Assembly: GCF_001455965.1 (NCBI RefSeq)
Contig: NZ_LKKO01000080.1
Location: forward strand, 1-64,000
Direction of reading: 5' to 3'
Origin: Methylobacterium sp. GXS13
GTDB lineage: Bacteria > Pseudomonadota > Alphaproteobacteria > Rhizobiales > Beijerinckiaceae
Length of the DNA: 64,000 nucleotides
Shown: positions 54,431-62,936 of the stretch, piece by piece
Position numbering within the stretch: position 1 is the stretch's first letter
Layout: every line of letters begins with the position of its first letter
Notes under the pieces: generated by a model
Database searches by the model: none
What the model saw: the letters and a program-made list of their open reading frames with translations, nothing else
Told to the model about the DNA's origin: nothing
Program-made: the position numbers and the translations under genes

Positions 54431-54458
54431 AAAGCCCGGCCGAGAGGTCGGGCTTTTT
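54431..54458 (+). terminator. Intrinsic terminator of the outer-membrane barrel gene
   Basis: AAAGCCCG (54431-54438) pairs with CGGGCTTT (54449-54456), with extra inner pairs and a GAGA loop, and TTTT follows. It begins 49 bases after the stop. Confidence 0.85.
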
Positions 54459-54594
54459 CACGCCTTGGTTGCGCATCCCGGGCTTGGATGAAGTTTTCGC
54501 AACCTCCCCTGACAAAGCGTCACCGCACCCCCATCTCCTCTTCGGCCGTGCGGAGCGTTCGAGCCCGCGGGTACGACTCGAGGAGGAAAACTCC

Positions 54595-55353
54595 ATGAAT
54601 AGCGAAGAACGCGACGTCATCTCCGGCATCTTTCAGCGCCTGGAGCAGGCCCAGAGCCAGCCCCGCGACGCGGAGGCCGAGCGCTTCATCGCCGACAAGC
54701 TCCGCACGCAGCCTTACGCGCCTTACGCGATGGCGCAGCTAATCTACGTGCAGGAAGAGGCGATCAAGAGCCTCAATCAGCAGCTCGAGCAGGCGCGCAA
54801 CCAAGCGGCCCCGGCCCAATCTTCCAGCGGCGGCGGCGGTTTCCTATCGAGCATCTTCGGCGGCGGCAGCCAGCGCCAGGAGCCGCAGCCTGGCTACGGC
54901 CAGCAGCAGCGCCCGACTGGCCAGCCATGGGGCGGCGGCGCCGCCCCACAAGGCTACCCTCAGCAAGGCTATCAGCAACAGCAACCAGGATACCCGCCGC
55001 AGCAGCAGGGTGGTCCGTGGGGCGGTCAACCGCAGGCGCCGGCCCGGGGCGGCGGCTTCATGGCGACCGCGCTGCCGATGGCGGCTGGTGCGGCCGGCGG
55101 CATGCTGCTCGGCAGCGCGCTCTCGAACGCTTTCGCGGGCGGGCATTCGAGCCTCGGCAGTGCCGCGGCGGCGGGCCTCGGTGGCGGCGGTGAGACGGTC
55201 GTGAACAACTACTACGGCGACGGCGGCAATCAGGATCTCGGCTCTGCCCTCGACGGCGGTGGCAGCAATGATTTCCAAGATGCCAGCTTCAGCGATCCCT
55301 CCGGTGATTTCGGCGGCGATCTCGGCGGCGGTGACGACAGCGACTGGACCTGA
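54595..55353 (+). CDS. DUF2076-family protein, Gln/Gly/Pro-rich
   Basis: From ATG 54595 (AGGAGG nine bases upstream) the 252-residue protein has the DUF2076 N-terminal helical domain (ERDVISGIFQRLEQAQSQPR; AEAERFIADKLRTQPYAPYA, then MAQLIYVQEEAIKSLNQQLE), a Gln/Pro/Gly/Tyr-rich disordered middle (GYPQQGYQQQQPGYPPQQQ), a hydrophobic Gly/Ala stretch (TALPMAAGAAGGMLLGSALS) and an acidic Gly/Asp tail. This build suggests a membrane-associated or condensate-forming protein, which is inference. Function unknown. Confidence 0.85.
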   Translation: MNSEERDVISGIFQRLEQAQSQPRDAEAERFIADKLRTQPYAPYAMAQLIYVQEEAIKSLNQQLEQARNQAAPAQSSSGGGGFLSSIFGGGSQRQEPQPGYGQQQRPTGQPWGGGAAPQGYPQQGYQQQQPGYPPQQQGGPWGGQPQAPARGGGFMATALPMAAGAAGGMLLGSALSNAFAGGHSSLGSAAAAGLGGGGETVVNNYYGDGGNQDLGSALDGGGSNDFQDASFSDPSGDFGGDLGGGDDSDWT

Positions 55354-55367
55354 TCGCATCGAGTCGG

Positions 55368-55402
55368 AGCCCGGTCGCATGCAGGTGCGGCCGGGCTTTT
55401 TG
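55368..55402 (+). terminator. Intrinsic terminator of the DUF2076 gene
   Basis: A 12-bp stem with one wobble pair (55368-55379 with 55386-55397) and a six-base loop is followed by TTTTTG. The remaining gap to 55661 shows no gene I can support. Confidence 0.82.
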
Positions 55403-55661
55403 TGGTTATCGATGTTTGCCGCACGTGTAGCGCGTGCAAGACTATGTCGCGCATCGCTATGGATCGACGAGGGAGCGACTCTCCCCACCCGTGATTGTGC
55501 GTCTCAGTGGTCGGGTAGCCTCGGAATCTTCAAGGAGAACGGGCGATTGCATCGCCTCCAGTTGGTGCGGTTCAAAAACCGATGACCGAACGACGCTTGC
55601 CTCATGGCTAATCTGTCATCGGGATGACACCAAGGCCGCTGGCCGAGGTGCCGAGAGTTGG

Positions 55662-55934
55662 CTACCGCGCAGGCGCAGTGGTGTTGGTACCCATACCGAC
55701 GCCCGGGCGCGCGGTGCCGGTGCCTGGTACGGTCGCTGCGCCGGCCGCGCCTGGGGTTGAGCCCATGGTAGAACCTGTAGCGCCCTCATTCATCTTTTGA
55801 CTGTCGCTCTTCACCGAGCCCGGGTTGTTCATGTTGCCGGTCGCGCTGCCGCCTCCGGCCGGCTGCTGGGCGTAGGCGGTTCCCGTCAAGGCAAGGGCGA
55901 GAACTGCGGCGATGCCGTAAATCTTCATGCGCAT
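55662..55934 (-). CDS. Small secreted low-complexity protein (90 aa)
   Basis: A precursor with a signal peptide (MRMKIYGIAAVLALALTGTA, cleavage before QQPAGG) and a Gly/Thr/Ser/Asn/Ala-rich mature chain with no Cys (GSATGNMNNPGSVKSDSQK and TPGAAGAATVPGTGTARPG). GAGGA lies seven bases before ATG 55934. It resembles the protein at 8750-9046 in architecture. Function unknown; probably periplasmic or extracellular. Confidence 0.65.
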   Translation of the reverse strand: MRMKIYGIAAVLALALTGTAYAQQPAGGGSATGNMNNPGSVKSDSQKMNEGATGSTMGSTPGAAGAATVPGTGTARPGVGMGTNTTAPAR

Positions 55935-56032
55935 GTGCGTTTCCTCAATCGGCCCGTCTTCGGGCTCCTGGGGTAACGCAGCTCAGGACCGACTGTTCGG
56001 TGCGGATGGGGCGATGTTCGCGACCAACCCAA

Positions 56033-56302
56033 TCACCGAGCCGGCGGATCTGTCCACACCCGCGTACCCGGCGTGGAGGATCGGCTCACATCCTCAAGGA
56101 TCCAATTCGGCCGGGGCGATGCCGAGCCGATCGAGGCCTCTACGATCCGTGGCGCGATCGCGCCTGTTGTGATCGGATCCGCCCAATCCGACGCGCTTTC
56201 AGTGACCTGCGCAACCGGCTCGGGCAGGTTGCGCTCGTAGCCCACGACGACGGCCGTCAGGCCAGCACCGACCAGGACGAGGGCCAACCCGTCGACGATC
56301 AT
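56033..56302 (-). CDS. Hypothetical single-pass membrane protein (89 aa)
   Basis: From ATG 56302 the product begins with one hydrophobic segment (IVDGLALVLVGAGLTAVVVG) followed by a polar C-terminal part. A start at 56329 would add nine residues. The hydrophobic segment argues that the frame is real, but no good ribosome binding site is visible and several overlapping frames exist. No family recognised. Confidence 0.45.
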   Translation of the reverse strand: MIVDGLALVLVGAGLTAVVVGYERNLPEPVAQVTESASDWADPITTGAIAPRIVEASIGSASPRPNWILEDVSRSSTPGTRVWTDPPAR

Positions 56303-56472
56303 GTGGCCCAGTCTCGGCATGACACCCACGCGTGTTGAGGAGCCTTGGGGCTACGATTGTAGGGTTAATGAACCGTGGCCGATCCGAAGGCTTGGCGTCG
56401 CGGCACGAGGCGCAACGTTCCGCCTCGACGGACGCTTACCGGCCAGAACACACACGATCGGAGCTGACAGCC

Positions 56473-56694
56473 ATGGAAGCCAGTGACCTGAAAGACCACC
56501 CGCCCTTCCGGGTGATCACCTTCCGCGACGGCCAGGAGGTCATCTCGGAGGATGTCGAGACCGAGGTGGCCGCCCGAACCCGTTTCGCATCGGCGATCGA
56601 TTTGTGTCAGTCGCGGGATGCGGCGCATTCACACCGCGTCGAACTTCACTCCGGCGGCGAGACGATTGAAACCTGGCCCCAATCCGGCGCGTAG
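56473..56694 (+). CDS. Small hypothetical protein (73 aa)
   Basis: From ATG 56473 (GGAG about nine bases upstream) the 73-residue acidic soluble protein reads MEASDLKDHPPFRVITFRDG and continues with EVAARTRFASAIDLCQ and SHRVELHSGGETIETW, an alternation of strands and one helix consistent with a small alpha/beta fold. I do not recognise it. It lies directly upstream of the CinA-C gene and is divergent from the preceding frame. Confidence 0.5.
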   Translation: MEASDLKDHPPFRVITFRDGQEVISEDVETEVAARTRFASAIDLCQSRDAAHSHRVELHSGGETIETWPQSGA

Positions 56695-56721
56695 CCGGCG
56701 CGGTGCCGCGGAGGATCCGTC

Positions 56722-57210
56722 ATGCACGACCTGCTGCCGAAAGCCGCCGCGTTGGGGGCGGCACTCATCGCGCGCAACGAGACGCTTGCTGTCGCTGAAT
56801 CGTCATCCGGCGGCCTCGTCTCGGCGGCGCTCCTGTCGGTCCCGGGCGCCAGCGCGTATGTCCTCGGGGGCGCCGTGGTCTACACGGCCACGGCTCGCTC
56901 TGCCCTGCTCGGCATTGACGACGGCGCAATGGCTGGCGTGCGCTCGGCCTCTGAAGGCTATGCGCGGCTACTCGCCCGGACGGTGCGGGCGCGGCATGGC
57001 GCGACCTGGGGTCTTGCTGAAACCGGGGCCGCCGGCCCAATAGGCAATCGCTATGGCGATGCGGCCGGCCATACCTGCCTGGCCGTCAGCGGGCCCGTCG
57101 AGTTGTTCGCCACCCTCGAGACTGGCAGCGCGGATCGCGTCGCCAACATGAGAGCTTTCGCCGGAGGCCTGCTCGACCTGCTGGGCGACGCCCTGGCTGA
57201 GGGGCGCTGA
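56722..57210 (+). CDS. pncC: Nicotinamide-nucleotide amidase, CinA C-terminal family
   Basis: The 162-residue protein is a stand-alone CinA-C domain, as in PncC, which deamidates nicotinamide mononucleotide to nicotinate mononucleotide in NAD recycling. Motifs: ETLAVAESSSGGLVSAALLS near residue 22, LGGAVVYT, and TWGLAETGAAGPIGNRYGD. The AESSSGG replaces the common AESCTGG; Ser at the Cys position is seen in some members but makes the activity less certain. ATG 56722 follows CGGAGGATCC closely. Confidence 0.85.
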   Translation: MHDLLPKAAALGAALIARNETLAVAESSSGGLVSAALLSVPGASAYVLGGAVVYTATARSALLGIDDGAMAGVRSASEGYARLLARTVRARHGATWGLAETGAAGPIGNRYGDAAGHTCLAVSGPVELFATLETGSADRVANMRAFAGGLLDLLGDALAEGR

Positions 57211-57296
57211 TCAGAAATCGGATCTCTATCCCGCGGAACGCGGGTCCCGACGCGACGTTCCGACCTGTCGAGCCGATGGCCCCCCAGGAGATCAAC

Positions 57297-58064
57297 GTGC
57301 CCCAGAGACACCCGCTGCGCCTGTGGGTGGTACGCCACGGCGAGAGTTCCGGTAACGTCGCCCGCGACGCCGCCCAGTCCGCGGGCGCCGCGCGCATCGA
57401 CATTCCGGAACGTGACGTCGACGTGCCGCTCAGCGCGCTCGGCCACCGGCAGGCGCGGGCGCTCGGGCACTGGTTCGCCAGCCTGCCCGATGGCGAACGT
57501 CCGGACCTCGTCCTCGCCTCGCCCTATCGGCGTGCCCTGGAGACCGCGGAGGCGATCCGCGGGACCGGCGGCCTCGCCTCCGGCACGCCGCGGCTCTTGG
57601 TCGACGAGCGGCTGCGCGAAAAAGAGTTCGGCATCCTGGACCGGCTGACCCGGATCGGCATTGAGCAACACCATCCCGAGCAGGCCGCGCTGCGCGGCGA
57701 TCTGGGCAAGTTCTATCATCGTCCTCCGGGCGGCGAGAGCTGGTGCGACGTGATCCTGCGCCTGCGCAGCGCTCTGGACACAATCGGCCTGCACCATGAT
57801 GGCCGCCGGATCCTCATCGTCGCCCACCAGGTCGTGGTGCTATGCCTGCGCTACCTGTTGGAAGAGATGACCGAGGCCCAAATCCTGGCCGTTGATGCGG
57901 AAGGCGACGTGCTGAATTGCGGCGTGACAGAATATGCCTTTTCGGCCTCGGCCGCCCCCGGCGGCGGCTTCACGCTGGTGCGCTACAACTTCGTCGCACC
58001 CCTTGAGGCGGGGGGGGGCACACCCGTTACCTCCGAGCCTGACGCCGACGCGGCCGCGACATAA
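57297..58064 (+). CDS. Histidine phosphatase superfamily (phosphoglycerate-mutase-like) protein
   Basis: From GTG 57297 (AGGAG six bases upstream; ATG 57276 also possible) the 255-residue protein has the catalytic RHGES at residues 13-17, the RRALETAEAI phospho-pocket Arg, the acid Glu in LREKEFG, and the second catalytic His in VAHQVVVLCL. Members dephosphorylate small metabolites, proteins or alpha-ribazole phosphate. A nine-G tract at 58010-58018 lies near the C-terminus; one base lost there would place the frame in register with the next gene. The NAD(P)HX dehydratase gene follows. Confidence 0.88.
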   Translation: MPQRHPLRLWVVRHGESSGNVARDAAQSAGAARIDIPERDVDVPLSALGHRQARALGHWFASLPDGERPDLVLASPYRRALETAEAIRGTGGLASGTPRLLVDERLREKEFGILDRLTRIGIEQHHPEQAALRGDLGKFYHRPPGGESWCDVILRLRSALDTIGLHHDGRRILIVAHQVVVLCLRYLLEEMTEAQILAVDAEGDVLNCGVTEYAFSASAAPGGGFTLVRYNFVAPLEAGGGTPVTSEPDADAAAT

Positions 58065-58101
58065 TCCGGTGCGCATGGGGCGTTGGGCGAGTGGGGAATC
58101 C

Positions 58102-58986
58102 ATGAGCACCGTCACGCCGATTACCGAGCACGTGCTGCGGAGCATGGCTCCGCCCGAGCCAGGCGGCGATAGCAAGGATGGCCGCGGCCGCGTCCTCATC
58201 GTAGCGGGGTGTACGAGCTTGCCGGGAGCCGTCCTGCTGGCCGCCCATGCAGCGCTTCGGGTCGGCGCCGGCAAGCTGCAGCTCGCGGTCTGCCGGGATC
58301 TGGCGATCCCGATCGGGATTGCCGTGCCCGAGGCCCTGGTCGTCGGCCTGTCGCAGACCGCAGATGGCGGTATCGACCGAGCCTGCGCCGACGATCTCGC
58401 GCAACGGGCTGAGCGCGTCGATGCGGTTCTGGTCGGCCCCGGCATGTCCGAGGATGCCAATGGCGCAGGCGTGACAAGCGCGCTTATCCGCGGTGCTGGC
58501 AAGGCCGGGCTGGTGCTCGACGCGGGTGCCCTCGCCGCGCTGCGCGCCGAGCCGGACCTGACGCGCCGCCTACCCAAGCCGGCGATCATCACCCCGCATG
58601 CCGGCGAGATGGCGCAGCTCTTGAGTGAGGAACGCGAAGCGATCGAGGCGGATCCGCTCGCAGCGGCGCGCCGGGCGAGCGAGCGTTTCGGCACCGTCAC
58701 GGTCATGAAGGGTGGTTCCACGCATGTCGTCGTCCCGGACGGCCGCGCTTGGTGCTATGAAGCGGGTCACGTCGGATTGGCGACTTCGGGCTCCGGCGAC
58801 ACACTCGCAGGTCTCGTCGTCGGCCTTCTGGCCCGTGGCGCCGAGCCGGAAGCGGCCGCCTTGTGGAGCGTCTACGCCCACGGCGAAGCTGGCCGACGTC
58901 TCGCACGCCGCTACGGGGGCATCGGCTTCCTGGCTCGCGAAATCCCTGGCGAGATACCGTTCATCCTCGCCGAAGTTCTGATGTAG
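58102..58986 (+). CDS. ADP-dependent (S)-NAD(P)H-hydrate dehydratase
   Basis: Repairs hydrated NADH and NADPH. From ATG 58102 (GGGGA upstream) the 294-residue ribokinase-like protein has GRVLIVAGCTSLPGAVLLAA, LVGPGM, ITPHAGEMAQLL, VMKGGSTHVV and the nucleotide-binding ATSGSGDTLAGLVVGLLARG. Most bacterial versions are fused to the YjeF_N epimerase; here the dehydratase is alone, so the epimerase must be encoded elsewhere if the pathway is complete. The frame is open upstream to 57934, through the histidine phosphatase end. Confidence 0.9.
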   Translation: MSTVTPITEHVLRSMAPPEPGGDSKDGRGRVLIVAGCTSLPGAVLLAAHAALRVGAGKLQLAVCRDLAIPIGIAVPEALVVGLSQTADGGIDRACADDLAQRAERVDAVLVGPGMSEDANGAGVTSALIRGAGKAGLVLDAGALAALRAEPDLTRRLPKPAIITPHAGEMAQLLSEEREAIEADPLAAARRASERFGTVTVMKGGSTHVVVPDGRAWCYEAGHVGLATSGSGDTLAGLVVGLLARGAEPEAAALWSVYAHGEAGRRLARRYGGIGFLAREIPGEIPFILAEVLM

Positions 58987-59092
58987 CTGTAGCCCGATGC
59001 GGCATCCGGTTGGACGTGTTCGCGGCCATTCTCCGGCATCATCCTCGCCAGCCTAGCGGGACAATGCCGGAGAAGGACGTTCGGGCTGCGCC

Positions 59093-60844
59093 TCACTCTG
59101 CTGCGGTCGCGGAAACCTCATCCTGACCGGTCGAACCGAATTGTGCGGCGTGCAGGCGGCGGTAGACACCGTCGGCATCGAGCAGCGCTGCGTGTCGCCC
59201 CTGCTCCACGATACCGTCCTCGCCCAGGACGACGATGCGGTCGGCGTCGCGGATGGTCGCGAGCCTATGAGCGATGATTAGGGTGGTGCGCCCCCGGGCG
59301 AGGTCGGTGAGCGCCTGTTGGATCTCGCGCTCGGTCTGCGTGTCGAGGGCGGAGGTGGCCTCGTCGAGGATCAGGATCGGCGGGTTCTTGAGGAACACGC
59401 GTGCGATGGCGATGCGCTGCTTCTGACCACCGGACAGACGCACGCCGCGCTCGCCCACCACCGTATCGAGCCCCTCAGGCAAGCTGTCGATCAGCTCCCC
59501 GAGCCGGGCACGCCGGGCAGCCTGATCGATCTCGGCCTCGGTCGCATCGAGACGGCCATAGGCGATGTTCTCGCGGATCGTGCCAGCGAACAGGAACACG
59601 TCCTGTTGAACGATGCCGATCTGCCGCCGCAGAGCCGAGAGGCTGAGGGCACGCACGTCGATGCCGTCGATCGTCACCTGGCCTGCTTCGACTTCATAGA
59701 AGCGGGGCAGCAATGCGCAGAGCGTCGTCTTACCGACGCCCGACGGACCGACGAACGCGACTGTTTCCCCGGCCGCGATCGCCAAGTCGAGACCGGCGAG
59801 GATCGGCCGGCCGCGATCATAGCCGAACCTCACCCCCTCGAAGCGAATGTCGCCGCGCAGGGTTCGCGTCTCGATCGCATCCGGACGGTCAACGATGTCG
59901 GGCGCGGTGGCGAGCAAGTCCTGGTAGCGGCGAAAGCCTGCGACCCCCTTGGGGTAGGTCTCGATCACCGCGCTGATCTTCTCAAGCGGGCGGTAGAACA
60001 CGCCAACCAGCAGGAGGAAGCCGACGAAGCCGCCGGCCGTGAGGTCGCCCCGGACCACGAAAGCTGCGCCGCCGAGCAACACCGCGATCTGGACCAGACG
60101 TAGGCCGAGGTAGTTGATCGACAGGCTGGCCGCCATGAGCCGATAGGCTTCGAGCTTGGTGTCGCGATAGCGGGCATTGTCGCGAGCGAACAGGGTACGC
60201 TCGTGCTGCTCGTTGGCGAAGGCTTGGACGACCCGGATCCCGCCGACATTCTCCTCGATGCGGGCGTTGAACGCGCCGACCCGGCCGTACTGAGTCTGCC
60301 AGTTCCGGGTCAGACGCCCGCCGTAGCGCAGGCTCACGAAGGCGATCACTGGCAGGATCGCGCCGGTGATCAGCGCAAGCGTCGGATGGACCCAAACCAT
60401 CAGCGCGAAGGCGCCGATGAGCGTCATCACGGCGATGAACAGATCCTCGGGCCCATGGTGGGCGACCTCGCCGATCTCCTCGAGATCCTTGGTCACCCGG
60501 GCGACGAGGTGGCCGGTCTTCTGGCCGTCGTAGAACCGAAACGATAGCTTCTGCAGGTGGTCGAACGCGCGAGCCCGCATCGTGGTCTCGATGTTGATGC
60601 CGAGCACATGGCCCCAATAGGTCACCACCACCATCAAGCCGGCATTGGCCACGTAGACCAGGGCGAGGCCACAGGCCGCCAGCACGATCAGGCCCCAATC
60701 CTGCTGCGGCAGGAGCCGGTCGACGAAGGTTTTCACCGCGATGGGAAAGCCCAGTTCCAGCAGGCCGGAGAGCACGGCGCAGCCGAAATCCATCAGGAAT
60801 AGAGCCCGATGCGGCCGGTAATAGGCGAGAAAAGCCTTCAGCAT
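59093..60844 (-). CDS. ABC exporter, fused permease and ATPase, in a siderophore cassette
   Basis: The 583-residue half-transporter has an N-terminal six-helix ABC permease domain (about 1-310) and an ATPase with Walker A GPSGVGKTT, Q-loop QQDVFLFAGTIRENIAYG, signature LSGGQKQR, Walker B ILILDEATSALD and the H-loop IIAHR. It probably acts as a homodimer exporter. The gene follows fhuF by nine bases in a three-gene operon with an RhtX/FptX-like permease, so export of siderophore or iron-related compounds is likely, but general lipid or drug export cannot be excluded. Confidence 0.9.
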   Translation of the reverse strand: MLKAFLAYYRPHRALFLMDFGCAVLSGLLELGFPIAVKTFVDRLLPQQDWGLIVLAACGLALVYVANAGLMVVVTYWGHVLGINIETTMRARAFDHLQKLSFRFYDGQKTGHLVARVTKDLEEIGEVAHHGPEDLFIAVMTLIGAFALMVWVHPTLALITGAILPVIAFVSLRYGGRLTRNWQTQYGRVGAFNARIEENVGGIRVVQAFANEQHERTLFARDNARYRDTKLEAYRLMAASLSINYLGLRLVQIAVLLGGAAFVVRGDLTAGGFVGFLLLVGVFYRPLEKISAVIETYPKGVAGFRRYQDLLATAPDIVDRPDAIETRTLRGDIRFEGVRFGYDRGRPILAGLDLAIAAGETVAFVGPSGVGKTTLCALLPRFYEVEAGQVTIDGIDVRALSLSALRRQIGIVQQDVFLFAGTIRENIAYGRLDATEAEIDQAARRARLGELIDSLPEGLDTVVGERGVRLSGGQKQRIAIARVFLKNPPILILDEATSALDTQTEREIQQALTDLARGRTTLIIAHRLATIRDADRIVVLGEDGIVEQGRHAALLDADGVYRRLHAAQFGSTGQDEVSATAAE

Positions 60845-60853
60845 GGGAGCGGA

Positions 60854-61558
60854 TCAGCGATCCTTGGCGCATTCGATGGGGCAGAGCGCCCCACACGATG
60901 GGACGCCCGGAAGGCGATGACGCAGGCAGCAGGCCCGCCGCCGCCGGCAGCCCGACGCGTCCGCACACAGAGCCTGGGCGAGAGGGTTCCTACCGCAGGC
61001 GAGCGCGCCGCGCCATCCGAGCCGCATGGCACCGGCCGCGCAGGCCCTCTCGTCCCCGCAACCCAGTTCCCCGGCGACGTAATCGAGAATCACCGCGGCG
61101 TTGCCCCAGAGGATCCGGGGGGCGATCCCGCACCGGGCGTGACACATCTCAACGAAGGGGCGCAGATGATCCTCGACCAGCCCGGCGAGTCCGAACGCGC
61201 ACCCAGACCGGCAGTCCGGCATATCCGCCGGCACCAGCAGACGGACGGGGCGTCCGGCGGCGTCGAGTTCGAGACGTGTCGTATCGAAGGCCAGCGGCAG
61301 GGGGCGCCCGAGGAACACCAGGGCGGTCAAAGCCGGCGTGGCAAGCGCAGCCAGATAGAACTGGCTCCAGTAGGAGACGAGGATGCGGCGGTCGAACGGC
61401 CCGTACCCGGCCCCGAAGGCCGACAGCGTCGCATCGAACACCGACGGATCGCGCAGTCTCGCTACGGGCAAAGCCGAGGCATCCCCGGGACCGACGGCGA
61501 CGCCGCCCCGGTAGGCCGCCAGCGAATCGGGAACGCGCGCGGCGACCTCAGCGATCAT
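60854..61558 (-). CDS. fhuF: FhuF-like siderophore-iron reductase
   Basis: Reduces ferric siderophores in the cytosol to release iron. The 234-residue protein matches FhuF in length, in GNAAVILDYVAGELG and in the C-terminal Cys-rich motif that binds a [2Fe-2S] cluster. Here the Cys residues are 210, 211, 222, 226 and 230, so the usual CC-x10-C-x2-C appears as CC-x10-C-x3-C with an extra Cys. Its ATG overlaps the stop of the permease gene by four bases (ATGA). Confidence 0.85.
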   Translation of the reverse strand: MIAEVAARVPDSLAAYRGGVAVGPGDASALPVARLRDPSVFDATLSAFGAGYGPFDRRILVSYWSQFYLAALATPALTALVFLGRPLPLAFDTTRLELDAAGRPVRLLVPADMPDCRSGCAFGLAGLVEDHLRPFVEMCHARCGIAPRILWGNAAVILDYVAGELGCGDERACAAGAMRLGWRGALACGRNPLAQALCADASGCRRRRACCLRHRLPGVPSCGALCPIECAKDR

Positions 61559-62814
61559 CGCGGACGCCCTTCATCGGCACGCAGGGTCCGATCCACCGCG
61601 ATCACCAGCCACGCTACCGCCGCCGCGTAGAGCGGTAGCGTCGCCCCGAAATAGCTCGGCCAGCCAACCCATCCGGCCAGCGCCGGGGCGGCAACCCGCA
61701 GAGGCATCGCTGCGAAGAAGGCTGCGCCGAACAGCAGCGCGTAGTCCGTGGCCGGCCTCGGCCCCTGCGCCCAACGGTAGATCATGTTGAACACGGGCAC
61801 GCCCAGGATCCCGCCGCAGACGAAGTTGAGGATGGTTGCGGCGACCGCGAGCTCGACCGCGCCGGCAGCGCAGGCTGCCGTCATCAGGCTACCGGAAACG
61901 AGGACGCCGAATGCCCCGCTGGCAATCAGCCGCACCGTGCCGAAACGCGCAGCGAGGCCGCCCGCGACCAGCGCCATGACCAAATTGACCGCCGGCAGGA
62001 CGGTTCCGGTCAGGAAGCCGACCTGCGCGAGCGAGACGCCGAGGTCGAGCAGGGCCAAGGTGTTCGGTCCCGACAGAAGATAGGCGGCCGCGAAATAGGC
62101 ACCGAGCACCAGAATGCGGGTTGCGAGAGCTCGCAAGCGCGCGAACGACCCCGACCATCTCTCCGGTGCCCCACCGACCCCGCGCAATCGCGCCTCCGGG
62201 TAAGCGAGGATCGGGAGAAGACACAGTGCGTCGAGGGCCGCACAGGCGAGGACCGCCACGCGCCATCCCAGCCAATCGTAGGATCCGACCAGAACCCCGA
62301 CGCCCAGGATGCCGCCCAGGGACGCGCCGCAGAGCTTGGCCGATGCGACGAAGGCGCGCCGCTCCGCCGGCACGGTCTCCACGACCAGAGCCTCCAGCGC
62401 GATGTCCATTGTGGCGACGCAGGCACAAGCCGCGACCGCCAGCAGGAGCAGCGCCGCCAAAGGCCACTGCTCGCCGAAACTCAGGATCCCGAGCAGCAGC
62501 ACCGTCATGCCCTGCGCCGCGACGATCCAGGCGATCCGGTGATCGAGGTACGGCAGGCGGATCCGGTCGAGGGCCGCGGCCCAGAGGAAGGTCAGTCCCA
62601 CCGGCAGGTTGATGAGTTGCAGCAGGCCCACCTCGGCCAGTTCCAGACCCCGGACCCGTAGGATCAGCGGTGCTCCCCCAGACAGGAAGCCCAGCGTCGC
62701 GCCAAAGGTCATGTACAGGCAGAAAAACGGCGCCAACGGCCGCATGCCGGATAGGGATGCGGCGAGATGCACGCCGATATAGCCGACAGCTGACCGGCTC
62801 AGCGCCTGCAGCAT
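61555..62814 (-). CDS. MFS permease, RhtX/FptX-like siderophore importer
   Basis: Major-facilitator protein of about 419 residues with twelve hydrophobic segments; the closest type I know is the RhtX/FptX/AmpG-like group that imports ferric siderophores as a single component. Features include the MTFGATLGFLSGGAPLILR segment, the acidic DRIRLPYLDH loop, and DIALEALVVETVPAERRAFV between segments. ATG 62814 follows GAGG by seven bases and is preferred over GTG 62841. It is first in the operon with fhuF and the ABC exporter, so uptake, reduction and export/recycling steps may be encoded together. Confidence 0.83.
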   Translation of the reverse strand: MLQALSRSAVGYIGVHLAASLSGMRPLAPFFCLYMTFGATLGFLSGGAPLILRVRGLELAEVGLLQLINLPVGLTFLWAAALDRIRLPYLDHRIAWIVAAQGMTVLLLGILSFGEQWPLAALLLLAVAACACVATMDIALEALVVETVPAERRAFVASAKLCGASLGGILGVGVLVGSYDWLGWRVAVLACAALDALCLLPILAYPEARLRGVGGAPERWSGSFARLRALATRILVLGAYFAAAYLLSGPNTLALLDLGVSLAQVGFLTGTVLPAVNLVMALVAGGLAARFGTVRLIASGAFGVLVSGSLMTAACAAGAVELAVAATILNFVCGGILGVPVFNMIYRWAQGPRPATDYALLFGAAFFAAMPLRVAAPALAGWVGWPSYFGATLPLYAAAVAWLVIAVDRTLRADEGRPR

Positions 62815-62881
62815 CGTCTGCCTCGTGGCGGCGCGGGACACCGGCCCGTTACACGGTGCCGCTCGGGTTCCGAGGCGTTCC

Positions 62882-62897
62882 AGTTTATAATCAAACT
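62882..62897. promoter_or_regulatory. AT-rich dyad upstream of the siderophore operon
   Basis: AGTTT-ATAATC-AAACT forms a perfect 5-bp-arm dyad about 70-85 bases before ATG 62814, in an unusually AT-rich stretch (62881-62931). It could be part of the promoter and an operator for an iron regulator (Fur, Irr or RirA types), but it matches none of their consensus sites clearly. The 396-base gap 62815-63210 otherwise holds only a weak small frame and a hairpin. Confidence 0.4.
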
Positions 62898-62936
62898 AAT
62901 TCAATATTCTACTTCTGCCTATCAATTTTAGACCTC

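Noticed and set aside
56000-56338. Plus-strand frame (112 aa) overlapping the small membrane-protein gene
   Set aside because: Arg-rich composition without structure signals; the opposite strand has a plausible membrane segment.
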